A stretch of DNA of 64,000 bases from CAIZGX01 sp046048875 (GCA_046048875.1 JBJOFG010000012.1:26468-90467), one strand, 5' to 3'; shown: positions 31,306-41,108, counted from the first letter of the stretch. Program-made: numbers and translations. Notes: a model not told the origin generated them from the sequence alone.

Positions 31306-32982
31306 TTACTTCGTAAATTCAAGATCCGTCTTAGACTTCTCACCCAATGAACCATCTTTAGCGATAGCTGAACTTAAGTTAGACTCTTTACCAGCTGAAT
31401 CGTTTGAACGAGCGCAGATGATAGCACGAAGGTAATCTGCTAAAGCTGACTTGTCGCCACTTGCATCAAGATCAGACTTAGCACCAGCATTGTCCCCGCT
31501 CAACATTTTAGCCAAAGCTGTATTGAATGACTTAACGTCTTTCATTGTTGAAACTGCCCCTGCGTAATCACCGTTAGCAATAAGGATAAGACCCTTGTTG
31601 TACTTACTTTCAGCAGAACCGCTCTCGTTAAACAACTTCATAGCCCCTTTGCGATCTCCGCTCAAACGCACAGCAACACCATGGTTGTTTGAAGTCTCAG
31701 CGTTCTTCTTCATTCCGTATGCCTTCTCGAATTGCTTTGCAGCTTCAGAAGACTTGTTCATTCCATAATAAACAACACCTAGGTTGTTAGAAGCACGATA
31801 GTCACCGTTTGCTTTTCCTTCAGCTTCCTTGTAGATAGCAGCTTGAACGTTTGCATCTTCAATCAATGAAGCCGCTTTCAACAACTCTTCGTAGTTCAAT
31901 ACAGAAGCGTTTGACTTACCTAAAGAAATCAACTCAGCATCTGTGTATCCATTCTCTGTGTAGTGAACACGGATAACGCAACGGCGAAGTGATGGGAAAA
32001 TCAAATCCTTGATTTCAGTGTATGTTTTAGAGATGTTCTTGATTTCAGCTTCTCTCTCTGTTAGATCAGTTGTTCTTTGAAGAATACGAACAATAATGTC
32101 GCGGTCAGCAATAGCTGATTTCTCCATCGCTGCTTTAAAACCGTCCCAGTCTTCACCTTTCGGATTCTCTTTCACTAATGAACCGTAAAGAACATCTAAC
32201 TTAGCTGTCTTCAATACGTTCGTCATTACTTTGTTTCCTGCTTTAGCACGCTCAACAGCAAGACCGTCGTTCAATAAAATTTCTCCCTCTGGAGAAGCAT
32301 ATGATTGCAATTCGATTTGAGTAACAACCATTTTAGGATTTGTGCTGATTGAAGTTAACAATGCCTGAAGTTGAGCGATGTCTGCGTCTTTCATTTCAGC
32401 TGGCTTCAATACAGAAGAATTCAAATCGAAGTTAACGACTGCTTCGAATGTCTTATCAAATGAACGAACCAAAGCATCCTTCGAACCGATTACTTTATCA
32501 TCGCTCTTCATTAAGTATGGAGTAGTGATTACACCTTTTGCCACTTCAACCGCAGGGAATGAAGCAGTCTTGCTTCCTTTTGACCCTTTGATTCGCAATT
32601 CTAATTTTGAAGACTCCATTCCCGCAGAATAAGGAAGGGTTGCAGTGTACTTGAAGCTTTTACCCGTTTGATAAGGAATGACGTCACCGTTACCTGTTGC
32701 TTTTTCACCTTTGAATTCTTGCACTCTGTAAGTTGCTTCACCTCCGTTCCATACAATGGCTGGAGTAATTTGTGCAGAAACAGATTTCGCAAAATATTTT
32801 TCAGGGAACTTTCCCGTGATTGTTACCTTCACAGAGTCACCGTGCACTTCTAACGGGCTTGGTTCCACTTTGAAGTTAAGTTCTTCCATGTGTTTTTGCA
32901 TTGAGCCAAGACCGGCACAACCTTGAAAAAGAAGAGTAACTGCTGTTAATGCAACTACTACCGACGAAAATCCTTTTTTCAT
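31306..32982 (-). CDS. OmpA/TPR outer-membrane lipoprotein
   Basis: The 558-residue protein has a lipoprotein signal ending FQGC (Cys22) and an N-terminal beta-rich domain (about 35-180). An OmpA-like region follows (about 185-350: FDLNSSVLKPAEM, ELQSYASPEGEILLNDGLAVERAKA). The C-terminal part is a TPR solenoid (about 370-545: NLGVVYYGMNKSSEAAKQFEKAYG, LILIANGDYAGAV). It probably links the outer membrane to peptidoglycan or a partner complex. The resemblance to lipoproteins of the T9SS/gliding machinery is only architectural. A full promoter (TTG-N19-TAAATTTG) precedes it. Confidence 0.8.
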   Translation of the reverse strand: MKKGFSSVVVALTAVTLLFQGCAGLGSMQKHMEELNFKVEPSPLEVHGDSVKVTITGKFPEKYFAKSVSAQITPAIVWNGGEATYRVQEFKGEKATGNGDVIPYQTGKSFKYTATLPYSAGMESSKLELRIKGSKGSKTASFPAVEVAKGVITTPYLMKSDDKVIGSKDALVRSFDKTFEAVVNFDLNSSVLKPAEMKDADIAQLQALLTSISTNPKMVVTQIELQSYASPEGEILLNDGLAVERAKAGNKVMTNVLKTAKLDVLYGSLVKENPKGEDWDGFKAAMEKSAIADRDIIVRILQRTTDLTEREAEIKNISKTYTEIKDLIFPSLRRCVIRVHYTENGYTDAELISLGKSNASVLNYEELLKAASLIEDANVQAAIYKEAEGKANGDYRASNNLGVVYYGMNKSSEAAKQFEKAYGMKKNAETSNNHGVAVRLSGDRKGAMKLFNESGSAESKYNKGLILIANGDYAGAVSTMKDVKSFNTALAKMLSGDNAGAKSDLDASGDKSALADYLRAIICARSNDSAGKESNLSSAIAKDGSLGEKSKTDLEFTK

Positions 32983-33009
32983 TTTTTCAGCTTAATTATA
33001 TAATGGGCA

Positions 33010-33039
33010 CAAATTTACAATCAATTATTGAGTCTACAA
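33010..33039 (-). promoter_or_regulatory. Promoter TTG-N19-TAAATTTG of the OmpA/TPR gene
   Basis: On the minus strand, -33 TTG (33037-33039) and -7 TAAATTTG (33010-33017) are separated by 19 nt, the standard Bacteroidota spacing. The leader is about 25 nt. Confidence 0.65.
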
Positions 33040-33053
33040 TGCTCGAATTCAAA

Positions 33054-34010
33054 TTATTGTTGAACCACACCCATGGCGCAGAACTTTTCAATTCGTTGCT
33101 GGGTACGATCTTCAACACTTAATTTTTCCAATTCGTTGAGGGCATTTATGATGGCTTCTTTCAAATGCTGGGTTGCGGCCTCTGGATTATTGTGCGCTCC
33201 ACCAAGTGGTTCGCGAATAATTCCATCTACCAATTTGTTGGCAAACATATCGTCAGCCGTGAGTTTCAGAGCAGACGCCGCTTCCATCTTGTGGTCTGTA
33301 TTTCTCCATAAAATGGTCGAACAAGACTCAGGTGAAATCACCGAATACCACGTGTTCTCTAACATAAGTACGCGATCTCCAATGCCAATGCCCAATGCAC
33401 CACCCGAAGCACCTTCACCAATGATGATACAGATTACTGGAACTTTCAAGCGCATCATTTCAAACAAATTGCGCGCAATAGCCTCCCCTTGTCCGCGTTC
33501 TTCAGCCTCTAATCCTGGAAAAGCACCGGGAGTATCGATAAGAGTTACAATGGGTTTATTGAATTTCTCGGCAAGCTTCATCAAACGCAAAGCCTTGCGG
33601 TATCCTTCGGGATTCGCCATTCCGAAGTTGCGGTAGCTCCGCATTTTGGTATTGGCACCTTTTTGCTGTCCAATAAACATGATGCTTCTGCCGTCAATGG
33701 ATCCGAATCCACCAACCATGGCTTTATCATCTTTTACGGTGCGATCACCGTGCTGTTCGACCCAAGTGCCTTCAGTCATTGTCTCAATGTATTGAAGTGT
33801 ATAGGGTCTTTCAGGGTGACGACTTACAAGCACGCGCTGCCACGGCGTAAGGTTCGAATAAATTTCATTGGTCTTCTCAACGACTGCGCGCTCAAGGTCT
33901 TCTATAGCTGCGTGAACGTCTACCCCATTTTTCTTTTCACTCTCTCTTAACTTCTCAATTTGCTGACGAAGCTCTTTTATTGGGGATTCAAAATCTAAAT
34001 AAATTTCCAT
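33054..34010 (-). CDS. accA: Acetyl-CoA carboxylase carboxyltransferase alpha subunit
   Basis: The 318-residue subunit transfers CO2 from carboxybiotin to acetyl-CoA in the first step of fatty-acid synthesis. It has the N-terminal helix pair (LDFESPIKELRQQIEKLRES), the core motif GQQKGANTKMRSYRNFGMANPEGYRKA, and glycine-rich TPGAFPGLEAEERGQ and GEGASGGALGIGIGD. The start at 34010 gives the family-typical N-terminus and lies 18 nt after a TATTTTTG box that would be inside a longer form. Confidence 0.96.
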   Translation of the reverse strand: MEIYLDFESPIKELRQQIEKLRESEKKNGVDVHAAIEDLERAVVEKTNEIYSNLTPWQRVLVSRHPERPYTLQYIETMTEGTWVEQHGDRTVKDDKAMVGGFGSIDGRSIMFIGQQKGANTKMRSYRNFGMANPEGYRKALRLMKLAEKFNKPIVTLIDTPGAFPGLEAEERGQGEAIARNLFEMMRLKVPVICIIIGEGASGGALGIGIGDRVLMLENTWYSVISPESCSTILWRNTDHKMEAASALKLTADDMFANKLVDGIIREPLGGAHNNPEAATQHLKEAIINALNELEKLSVEDRTQQRIEKFCAMGVVQQ

Positions 34011-34028
34011 AGTTTCAATTTGGAGAGG

Positions 34029-34036
34029 CAAAAATA
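34029..34036 (-). promoter_or_regulatory. -7 box TATTTTTG of accA
   Basis: Exact TAnnTTTG in the short gap behind rdgB, 18 nt before the accA start. Confidence 0.55.
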
Positions 34037-34046
34037 CACAATACTG

Positions 34047-34625
34047 CTATGAGTTGCTCTTGATAAATTCGAGGAACTTTTTCAACGCTTTTGCACGGTG
34101 ACTCAGCAATTTCTTTTCTTCAATGGTCATTTCTGCAAAAGTTCTCGAATTTCCAACTGGATGAAAAATACCATCGTACCCAAATCCATCCGCACCGCGC
34201 ACTTCCACACCTAACTTCCCCTTGACAACACCTTCAAAATAATGTGTACCTTCTGATGTGCAATAGCAAAAAACGGAGCGAAACTGGGCATTCCGATTGG
34301 TTTGTCTTTTCATTTCATTCAATACCTTCTCGATGTTGCGTTCATTCGAACGCGGTTCCCCTGCATAAATCGCGGAGTCAACACCAGGCTTTCCTTCGAG
34401 CGCTTCAATTTCCAATCCTGTATCGTCGGAAAAACAAGCAAGCCCTGTCTTTTCGAAAACAAAACGCGCCTTTTGTTCGGCGTTACCTTCCAAAGTCCCG
34501 GTAGTTTCTGGAATTTCATCTAAAACCCCAACATCGCGCATGGAAACCACTTCCATACCTGAAGGCATCGCCGCTTGAATTTCCTGCAACTTATTTTTAT
34601 TTCCTGAAGCGAAAACGATCTTCAT
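34047..34625 (-). CDS. rdgB: XTP/dITP pyrophosphatase (HAM1/RdgB)
   Basis: The 192-residue enzyme hydrolyses non-canonical purine NTPs to keep them out of nucleic acids. Signatures: N-terminal FASGNKNKLQEI, CFSDDTGLEIEALEGKPGV, and GFGYDGIFHPVG, then SHRAKALKKF at the C-terminus. It is the last gene of the menaquinone cluster, overlapping menE by 4 bp, although it has no role in that pathway. Confidence 0.96.
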   Translation of the reverse strand: MKIVFASGNKNKLQEIQAAMPSGMEVVSMRDVGVLDEIPETTGTLEGNAEQKARFVFEKTGLACFSDDTGLEIEALEGKPGVDSAIYAGEPRSNERNIEKVLNEMKRQTNRNAQFRSVFCYCTSEGTHYFEGVVKGKLGVEVRGADGFGYDGIFHPVGNSRTFAEMTIEEKKLLSHRAKALKKFLEFIKSNS

Positions 34626-35575
34626 GATTCCCTTATGATTTTACCGCTTGCGGTTCTGTTAAACTTCGGTTTGAATAAAATCTCTTTGGGCTTTCGAATC
34701 CCCAAATTCAATTCATTTATTTTTTCTAGTTGGAAGTCAGAGGCATTTCCTTCCACATACAACACGACCTTTTGACCGAGTACTTCGTCTTGCACTGAAG
34801 TAATGTAAAAAGGTTGAAGAATGATATGTGAAAGTGTGCGCTCTAATTCTTCCGGAAATATTTTCACTCCACCAGAAATAATCACATTGTCTAATCTTCC
34901 CTTCACCACAAATCCATCTTTCACAAATTCAACAATATCATTTGTTTCGAAAGAAGGAAGTTCTAACCAAGCATCTTCAATGACAAGATTCTCATTTGGT
35001 CCTTCCGAAAAAGACACGCCCTTCAATGCCTGAAAAGATTGCCCTTCTTTCACTTTCCGCATGGCGACATGTGTGAGAGTCTCTGTCATTCCGTATCCTT
35101 CCCACACTTCTGACTTCACCTGTTTCAAAAGCACCTGCGCTCGTTCAGAAAGCGGACCGCCACCCAGAAGAACGTGTTGAATTCCATTCAAAAAATCTGA
35201 AGACGATTCAAGCATGCTTGAAACCTGCTGAGAAGTGAACGCTGCAAAATCGAAATTCTCTTCAATGCTTGGTGAAGAAGATGGCGTCTGCCAGGTCAAG
35301 TTCCAATTTAATATGATTGAACGAAGAGCCATCATTTTTCCTGCAACATAAATGGGAGGTAAAGCACAAAACACTTCTGCGTTTTCTTTCAAATTGAAGA
35401 ATTGGGCAGTGCGTTCAGCAGATCGACGAACTTGCTCTTTGGCGAATGCGATTGTTTTGGGAACGCCAGTAGATCCTGACGTTTGGAATGAAATAGTTTC
35501 TGAAGTGTTCCACTCCATTTCAATGGCCGCATAGGCTGCTTGCATGTCTATTCCTGAAAGAACCTTGTTAATCAT
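34622..35575 (-). CDS. menE: o-Succinylbenzoate-CoA ligase
   Basis: The ~317-residue adenylate-forming enzyme activates o-succinylbenzoate with CoA in menaquinone synthesis. Motifs: TSGSTGVPKTIAF (P-loop), YGMTETLTHVA, KGRLDNVIISGG, and the C-terminal lysine region FNRTASGKI. It is shorter than MenE of enterobacteria (~450) because the N-terminal subdomain is reduced, as common in Bacteroidota. The start at 35575 forms an ATGA overlap with the menC stop. The gene order with menC supports the assignment. Confidence 0.93.
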   Translation of the reverse strand: MINKVLSGIDMQAAYAAIEMEWNTSETISFQTSGSTGVPKTIAFAKEQVRRSAERTAQFFNLKENAEVFCALPPIYVAGKMMALRSIILNWNLTWQTPSSSPSIEENFDFAAFTSQQVSSMLESSSDFLNGIQHVLLGGGPLSERAQVLLKQVKSEVWEGYGMTETLTHVAMRKVKEGQSFQALKGVSFSEGPNENLVIEDAWLELPSFETNDIVEFVKDGFVVKGRLDNVIISGGVKIFPEELERTLSHIILQPFYITSVQDEVLGQKVVLYVEGNASDFQLEKINELNLGIRKPKEILFKPKFNRTASGKIIRES

Positions 35576-36567
35576 GCTTGAACGGGTATTAAATTTTCCC
35601 CTTCTAATTTCCACAACCCTTCACTATTGTTTTGAAACAAGCTGCCTGTTCCAAGACCCTGCACTCCTTCCAAATTCATTTTACACACCCAATTGGCGAG
35701 GTGATTCAGACCCACGTTGCTTTCTAAAGATGATGTAACCCAGAAACCTATTTCATGTTCATCGGCCCATTGCTTCCACCTTTCAGCAGCGTTAAATCCT
35801 CCGTGCAAAGAAGGCTTTACGACAAGATATGCGGGCTTTCCAAAAGTCAAATACTGTTCGAATTCTTGGGGAGTTCTTCCAATGAGTTCTTCATCAAACG
35901 CAATGGGCACGGGTGATTCAGCGCACAGTCGAAACATATGCTCACCCTGTCCAGCCTTAATCGGTTGCTCAATGCTATGTAAATCGAATTCCGCCAATTG
36001 ATTCAATTTATCGAAGGCATCTTCCAGAGGGAACGCACCGTTAGCGTCGACGCGAATTGTTAGTTCGTTTTCATTTCCCCATGAACGAATTTCACGAATG
36101 AGATTCAGTTCGTCGTTGAAATTCAATGCTCCTATTTTCAATTTAATGCATCTACTTCCTTGGTCGAATTTCCTTCTGGCTTCGGTTCGCATTTTATCAA
36201 TGTCGTTCATCCAAATCAATCCGTTGATGGGTATCGATTTCAAATCCGATTTAGGAACAAACGGATGGTCTTTCGACTGTGCTGCATATCCAGCTAGGGC
36301 TGCGTCTATTGCGCATTGAACTGAAGAAGTATTCGACGAAACGCTTCCCCAGTTAATTTCCTGAACGATTCGATTGATTTCTGAAATGACCTCTTCCTTA
36401 GATTCGCGACTCAATCCCCACAACGGTGCAACTTCCCCTTCCCCTTGGATATTTCCATACGAATCGATGAGCTGCAGAATCCAACTGTCTCGGGTGGTCA
36501 GCACATCGCGACTCGTTTTTGCAGGTTTTATGAAATGAAGGATTCGATGATCAACTTTCCATCTCAT
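35572..36567 (-). CDS. menC: o-Succinylbenzoate synthase
   Basis: The ~331-residue enolase-superfamily enzyme dehydrates SHCHC to o-succinylbenzoate. Active-site features are visible in order: the K-x-K motif in CIKLKIG, metal ligands in RVDANGAF, SIEQP and FDEEL, and the second lysine in YLVVKPSL. The N-terminal capping domain begins MRWKVDHRILHF. The start at 36567 gives an ATGA overlap with the upstream membrane-protein gene. Confidence 0.93.
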   Translation of the reverse strand: MRWKVDHRILHFIKPAKTSRDVLTTRDSWILQLIDSYGNIQGEGEVAPLWGLSRESKEEVISEINRIVQEINWGSVSSNTSSVQCAIDAALAGYAAQSKDHPFVPKSDLKSIPINGLIWMNDIDKMRTEARRKFDQGSRCIKLKIGALNFNDELNLIREIRSWGNENELTIRVDANGAFPLEDAFDKLNQLAEFDLHSIEQPIKAGQGEHMFRLCAESPVPIAFDEELIGRTPQEFEQYLTFGKPAYLVVKPSLHGGFNAAERWKQWADEHEIGFWVTSSLESNVGLNHLANWVCKMNLEGVQGLGTGSLFQNNSEGLWKLEGENLIPVQA

Positions 36568-37676
36568 TTTCGAGAACCTGAAATGTTCTTCAGCAACCAT
36601 TCAACCGGTGCTTTGTCGGTGACTTTCTTCTTCCACCAAAGGACCAATAAAAATGAAAGTCCCAACATGGCAAGTGAAGCAGGAATGAGAATATAAACGG
36701 GCTTAAACCAATAAATACGGGCCTGATTTCCGCCTTTGACCAGTGACCACAATATTCCTGTTTGAAGACAAACAAAAAAGTATAGGGTGTATTTCGAAGA
36801 AGAAAACTTATCAATCCAATTTATAATTTGTGAACCGCTATTGGTTTCATTCCATTTTTTAGCGATATAATTTATAGCTGGAACAACCATCAGAATTAAG
36901 CCCGACTCAAACAAGATGAAAGAAAAACTATGAAAGCGTACTCCAATTAGATTGTTCGAAAACACATTCAGTTCACCAATGTCACCACACAATTTATTCA
37001 TAAAAGGTTGAACCAAAATTCCGGCAATCATAATTCCCGCTCCCAATAGAGCAATCGGAGGGAGCCAACCCTTCACCCTTACATTCGATTTACCGTAGAT
37101 TACACCCATAATAAAAAACGACAACCAAGGAAGAACTGAATAATAACCATTGAAAAAGAGAAAACCTACAATATCCATAGCGTTGGCATCAATGATTTTT
37201 ATTCCTGAATAAGAAGGGAAAATCGGGACGTCTATATTTCCGAGTACCGTTGACAGAAGTACTATAGAAAAAAGTAATATCTGAAGCACTAGTGAATCCC
37301 AACGAATAAAAAAAGGTGAAATAAAGAAACATACACCCGCAATGACAAGAATATTAGCTGGCCAAAAGCCTACGAATAGCATCCCTAAAGCAAAGAGCAC
37401 TAACCCTCTGCGACTGTAGTGTCCCATTAATCTTCTTCTACTTTGCTTCTTCGATTTGAATGCCAAAGTCATCGTATAACCGTTTAAAAAAAGAAATAGG
37501 GCTGGAAAGAATCCAAACCACAAGAAGTAAATTTCTTGAGTGTTACGGTATGGAGGTGTTGACTTCAATACATAAATAATATCCTTCAACACAAATGTTT
37601 CATTTGCCAAAATGGTTCCTACTATAGCAAGTAGATACGAAATAGCAATTCCCTTGATTTCTCTATTCGAAGACAT
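36564..37676 (-). CDS. Polytopic membrane protein, acyltransferase-like, in men cluster
   Basis: The ~370-residue protein has about ten membrane helices. The overall pattern (early EIKGIAISYLLAIVGTI, basic loop SKKQSRRRLMGHYSRRGLVLFALGMLF, later FFNGYYSVLPWLSFFIMGVIYGK) resembles the DUF1624/DUF418/HGSNAT-like acyltransferase superfamily, but I see no decisive catalytic motif. It sits between menA and menC, with an ATGA overlap to menC and its own TATATTTG box 3 nt before the ATG at 37676. Why it is in this cluster is unknown; a quinone-modifying or transport role is conjecture. Confidence 0.7.
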   Translation of the reverse strand: MSSNREIKGIAISYLLAIVGTILANETFVLKDIIYVLKSTPPYRNTQEIYFLWFGFFPALFLFLNGYTMTLAFKSKKQSRRRLMGHYSRRGLVLFALGMLFVGFWPANILVIAGVCFFISPFFIRWDSLVLQILLFSIVLLSTVLGNIDVPIFPSYSGIKIIDANAMDIVGFLFFNGYYSVLPWLSFFIMGVIYGKSNVRVKGWLPPIALLGAGIMIAGILVQPFMNKLCGDIGELNVFSNNLIGVRFHSFSFILFESGLILMVVPAINYIAKKWNETNSGSQIINWIDKFSSSKYTLYFFVCLQTGILWSLVKGGNQARIYWFKPVYILIPASLAMLGLSFLLVLWWKKKVTDKAPVEWLLKNISGSRK

Positions 37677-37679
37677 GTT

Positions 37680-37687
37680 CAAATATA
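37680..37687 (-). promoter_or_regulatory. -7 box TATATTTG inside the men cluster
   Basis: Exact TAnnTTTG, 3 nt before the membrane-protein ATG at 37676 and behind the menA stop. It suggests that the membrane gene-menC-menE-rdgB group can be transcribed on its own. Confidence 0.55.
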
Positions 37688-37697
37688 CAATTCGAAC

Positions 37698-38591
37698 TTA
37701 CATGTTGGGCAAAAAAATGAGCAAGAGCAACGCAATGGCGAAAGTTGAAAGAGCAACTTTCTTCAGTTCTGAATCTAGTAATTGTGGATTCGTGCAGGAA
37801 TAAACTTTTTTAGCATGCACCACAAGTATGACGAACGGTAGCAAATAGAAAGCATAATGAAACGGTGTAAGGAATACTTCAGCTACTGCTGCGAGAAATG
37901 CAGATCCTAACCAGACGAAATGCAATCGCTTTCCTTTTTGAAATCCAAGCTTAACCACCAAGGTGTGTTTTCCTGCTTTCGCGTCGGAAACATGATCACG
38001 AAGGTTATTCAAATGAAGCACAGCCATACTCAACATCCCAACAACAACGGTATTTAAAATGGCTATGAGACCAACATTTCCTGAAAGAAAATAGGACATG
38101 GACAAAACAGAAACAACTCCAAAAAACAAAAAGACAAACAGGTCGCCCAAGCCTTTGTAGCCGTATGGATTCTTACCCGCAGTATAGCGAAATGCCGCCC
38201 AAATGGCAGAGATACCCACGCCTAAATAAATACAGAATCCCAACCAGTTCCTCTTCACCACAAAAACTTCATTCAACAACAAAACACCCAATGCAAAAGC
38301 TATTGCTCCAGAAACATAGAGTCCACGTTTCATTTGCTCTGGTGAAATAGATCCACTCTGAACCATACGCGCAGGACCAATACGGTCTTTCCCATCTGCA
38401 CCGTTTTGAAAATCGCCGTAATCGTTTGCGAGATTTGAAAAAATCTGAAGGGCTAATGCTGTAAGCAAAGCCAAAGTAAAAATGAAGGAAGAAAAAAGTT
38501 CAGGCTTCAAACCTGCACTACCTGCTAAAATTCCCGCAGCAGCCAAGGGCAGCGTGCGCAAACGCATAGCGGTAATCCAATGCTTCACCAT
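37698..38591 (-). CDS. menA: 1,4-Dihydroxy-2-naphthoate polyprenyltransferase
   Basis: The 297-residue UbiA-family integral membrane enzyme attaches the isoprenoid tail to DHNA. The first aspartate-rich motif is visible in NLANDYGDFQNGADGKDR, followed by GPARMVQSG. The second is in LNNLRDHVSDAKAGKHTL. About eight membrane helices are present. Its ATG overlaps the menB stop (TAATG). Confidence 0.95.
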   Translation of the reverse strand: MVKHWITAMRLRTLPLAAAGILAGSAGLKPELFSSFIFTLALLTALALQIFSNLANDYGDFQNGADGKDRIGPARMVQSGSISPEQMKRGLYVSGAIAFALGVLLLNEVFVVKRNWLGFCIYLGVGISAIWAAFRYTAGKNPYGYKGLGDLFVFLFFGVVSVLSMSYFLSGNVGLIAILNTVVVGMLSMAVLHLNNLRDHVSDAKAGKHTLVVKLGFQKGKRLHFVWLGSAFLAAVAEVFLTPFHYAFYLLPFVILVVHAKKVYSCTNPQLLDSELKKVALSTFAIALLLLIFLPNM

Positions 38592-39409
38592 TATGGGAAC
38601 TTCGGGAATTGTTGAAAATCGGGATCGCGTTTTTCTAAAAATGCCTTCTTCCCTTCCTGTGCTTCTTCCGTCAAATAGTAAAGCAATGTCGCGTCTCCAG
38701 CAAATTCCATCAATCCGCGTTGACCATCCAGTTCGGCATTCAATCCGCGCTTAATCATGCGAATAGCCAAAGGACTTCTTTTCATAATTGTCTTGCACCA
38801 ATGAATGGTCGTCGCTTCAAGTTCTTCCAACTTCACTACTTTATTCACCATGCCCATAGCTTCAGCTTCAGCAGCGGTGTATTGTTCACACAAGAACCAA
38901 ATCTCTCTTGCCTTCTTCTGTCCGACGTGTCTGGCTAAATAACTTGAACCAAAACCAGCATCAAAACTTCCCACCTTCGGACCTGTTTGTCCGAAACGAG
39001 CATTATCTGATGCAATGGTTAAATCGCACACGACATGCAGGACGTGTCCTCCGCCAATGGCATAACCATTCACCATTGCAATAACTGGTTTAGGCAGTTC
39101 TCGAATTCGCTTGTGCAAATCCAACACATTCAATCTTGGAACACCGCGCTCATCGACATATCCACCTACCCCTTTCACATTTTGATCTCCACCACTGCAA
39201 AAAGCTTTGTCGCCTTCACCGGTTAAAACCACAACGGCGATGTCTTGACGCTCGCGACAAATGTCCATCGCGTCTATCATTTCCACATTGGTCTGCGGTC
39301 TGAACGCGTTGTATACTTGTGGTCTGTTGATGGTGATTTTTGCAATTCCCTCGAAGAATTCAAATCGAATATCCTCGTAATTCTTAATCGATGTCCACTG
39401 TGCACTCAT
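38591..39409 (-). CDS. menB: 1,4-Dihydroxy-2-naphthoyl-CoA synthase
   Basis: The 272-residue crotonase-fold enzyme cyclises o-succinylbenzoyl-CoA. Motifs: INRPQVYNAFRPQT, SGGDQNVKG, NGYAIGGGHVLHVVCDLTIAS and QTGPKVGSFDAGFGSSYLAR, all characteristic of MenB rather than other crotonases. It overlaps menD by 4 bp upstream and menA by 1 bp downstream. Confidence 0.96.
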   Translation of the reverse strand: MSAQWTSIKNYEDIRFEFFEGIAKITINRPQVYNAFRPQTNVEMIDAMDICRERQDIAVVVLTGEGDKAFCSGGDQNVKGVGGYVDERGVPRLNVLDLHKRIRELPKPVIAMVNGYAIGGGHVLHVVCDLTIASDNARFGQTGPKVGSFDAGFGSSYLARHVGQKKAREIWFLCEQYTAAEAEAMGMVNKVVKLEELEATTIHWCKTIMKRSPLAIRMIKRGLNAELDGQRGLMEFAGDATLLYYLTEEAQEGKKAFLEKRDPDFQQFPKFP

Positions 39410-41061
39410 GTCGTTTGTGTATGATGAAAAAAGGCGTCTAACACCTTCGGATTAACTTCTTTTGGTGTAAATATTTCCAACACAGAAATATTTTTCTGGC
39501 TGAAGAACAAAGGTAAGACCTGATTCAATTCAACGAAATTCGTCGCGCTGAAATAATTCAGGTTGTACATATCTGCGATTCCCTTGATGGATTTGCTGCT
39601 GTGCGCGGTTTCGAAATATTGCTCAAGGTAGGCAGTGTCTTTCGAACCGTCGATAATTCTGAAAATACCACCACCGCCGTTGTTGATCACAATCACTTTC
39701 AATTCATTCGAAAGGTAATTGTTCCAAAAGGCGTTGCTGTCATAATGAAAAGACAAATCACCTGAAATAAGCAGCGTCGGCTTTTTCGTTTTCCAAGCAG
39801 CACCAATGGCGGTGCTTGTAGATCCGTCAATTCCAGCCACACCGCGGTTTCCAAAATAGGTAAGCTTGTTGTTCTGATTGAAAAGCTGAATGTATCTCAC
39901 CACCGAACTGTTTCCCATTTGGACTTGTGTTCCATCTGGAATGGATTTCAATAAAGAAGAAAAAACAGAAAGGTCTGAATAGGCTGCAGACGGCAACCAA
40001 GATTCAACTTGTTTAATTTGATTTTCCTGAATGGAAAGTAAATTGCTCTTCCACTCCGATTTGCTCTGTATTTCATTCAAACTATTGAAGAAAAACGTTG
40101 GAGTCACGAAGCATTGCGCATGCAAGCAATCGAAGGTGTCCATGGGCTTTTCATTCGTTCCAACTTGAATATGTTTTGGCTTCGCTTTGCGAAGAATGGC
40201 CTTTATCTTTCGTGAAATAATATTCGTTCCAACAGTAATCAAAACATCTGGAGCAAGCATCTGCTGAGCGTTTCCGGCTAACCCCATAATTAATCTATCG
40301 ATGCATGAAAATGCATTTTCAATGTTCACATTCGCATGTGTCTCAGTGAGCACAATAACCTGTTGCAGCTGATTGAACTGGGCAAGCTCCTTCGAAAAAT
40401 CTTGATAATCGTGCTGTCCAACCAAGACCATGACACGATCGGCATTTTGAATGACTTCAATATTCACCTTCGAAATTTCAAACTCCGGAGGTTGTTTTTC
40501 AAAATAAAAAACAGGAAGCTCATCGCATTCGACCAATTCATAAAGTGGCTCTTGAAAAGGAACGTTTAGGTGAACAGGACCGTTGTTCGAGAGTAAGTAC
40601 TGAAAGGTCTGTTGAATGATTTCTTTGTTCTGAATGGAAGCCTGTTTTTCATCTGCAAATAAACTTGCAGAATAATCGGCGTAATTCTGAAAAACATTGT
40701 TCTGACGAATGCTTTGTCCCTCCCCTCTATCGATCCATTCTTCTGGTCTATCAGCAGAAATTACCAACAACGGAACACGCTGATAATAGGCCTCGGCAAT
40801 CGCTGGTGCATAATTGAGCAAAGCGGTTCCGCTTGTGCAAATAAGAACCGAAGGTTTTTTCGATTGCTGTGAAAGTCCTAAGGCAAAAAAGCCGGCTGAG
40901 CGTTCGTCGACAATTGAATGAACTGCAAAAAACGAGTCATTCGCAATGGAAATACTAAAAGGTGCATTTCGCGAACCTGGAGTTAGCACAACGTCCGTTA
41001 TGCCTGCACTTTTCAGTGCACCCAAGATGTTTGAAACTACTTTTTTAGATGAGATTTTCAT
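39406..41061 (-). CDS. menD: SEPHCHC synthase
   Basis: The ~551-residue ThDP-dependent enzyme condenses 2-oxoglutarate with isochorismate. The N-terminal domain has VVLTPGSRNAPFS and the catalytic-glutamate region FAVHSIVDERSAGFFALGL. The ThDP-binding part has ISGDLSFHYDSNAFWNN and INNGGGGIF. The start at 41061 is chosen because TATCTTCG lies 8 nt upstream; a longer frame to 41238 would overlap menF and add sequence without homology to the family. Confidence 0.95.
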   Translation of the reverse strand: MKISSKKVVSNILGALKSAGITDVVLTPGSRNAPFSISIANDSFFAVHSIVDERSAGFFALGLSQQSKKPSVLICTSGTALLNYAPAIAEAYYQRVPLLVISADRPEEWIDRGEGQSIRQNNVFQNYADYSASLFADEKQASIQNKEIIQQTFQYLLSNNGPVHLNVPFQEPLYELVECDELPVFYFEKQPPEFEISKVNIEVIQNADRVMVLVGQHDYQDFSKELAQFNQLQQVIVLTETHANVNIENAFSCIDRLIMGLAGNAQQMLAPDVLITVGTNIISRKIKAILRKAKPKHIQVGTNEKPMDTFDCLHAQCFVTPTFFFNSLNEIQSKSEWKSNLLSIQENQIKQVESWLPSAAYSDLSVFSSLLKSIPDGTQVQMGNSSVVRYIQLFNQNNKLTYFGNRGVAGIDGSTSTAIGAAWKTKKPTLLISGDLSFHYDSNAFWNNYLSNELKVIVINNGGGGIFRIIDGSKDTAYLEQYFETAHSSKSIKGIADMYNLNYFSATNFVELNQVLPLFFSQKNISVLEIFTPKEVNPKVLDAFFHHTQTT

Positions 41062-41069
41062 GCGGGCCA

Positions 41070-41077
41070 CGAAGATA
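41070..41077 (-). promoter_or_regulatory. -7 box TATCTTCG of menD
   Basis: TAnnTTcG variant in the 47-bp menF-menD gap, 8 nt before the menD ATG; an internal promoter of the men cluster. Confidence 0.45.
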
Positions 41078-41108
41078 GAAACACCGCGTTGAATGAATCG
41101 TTCAAAAA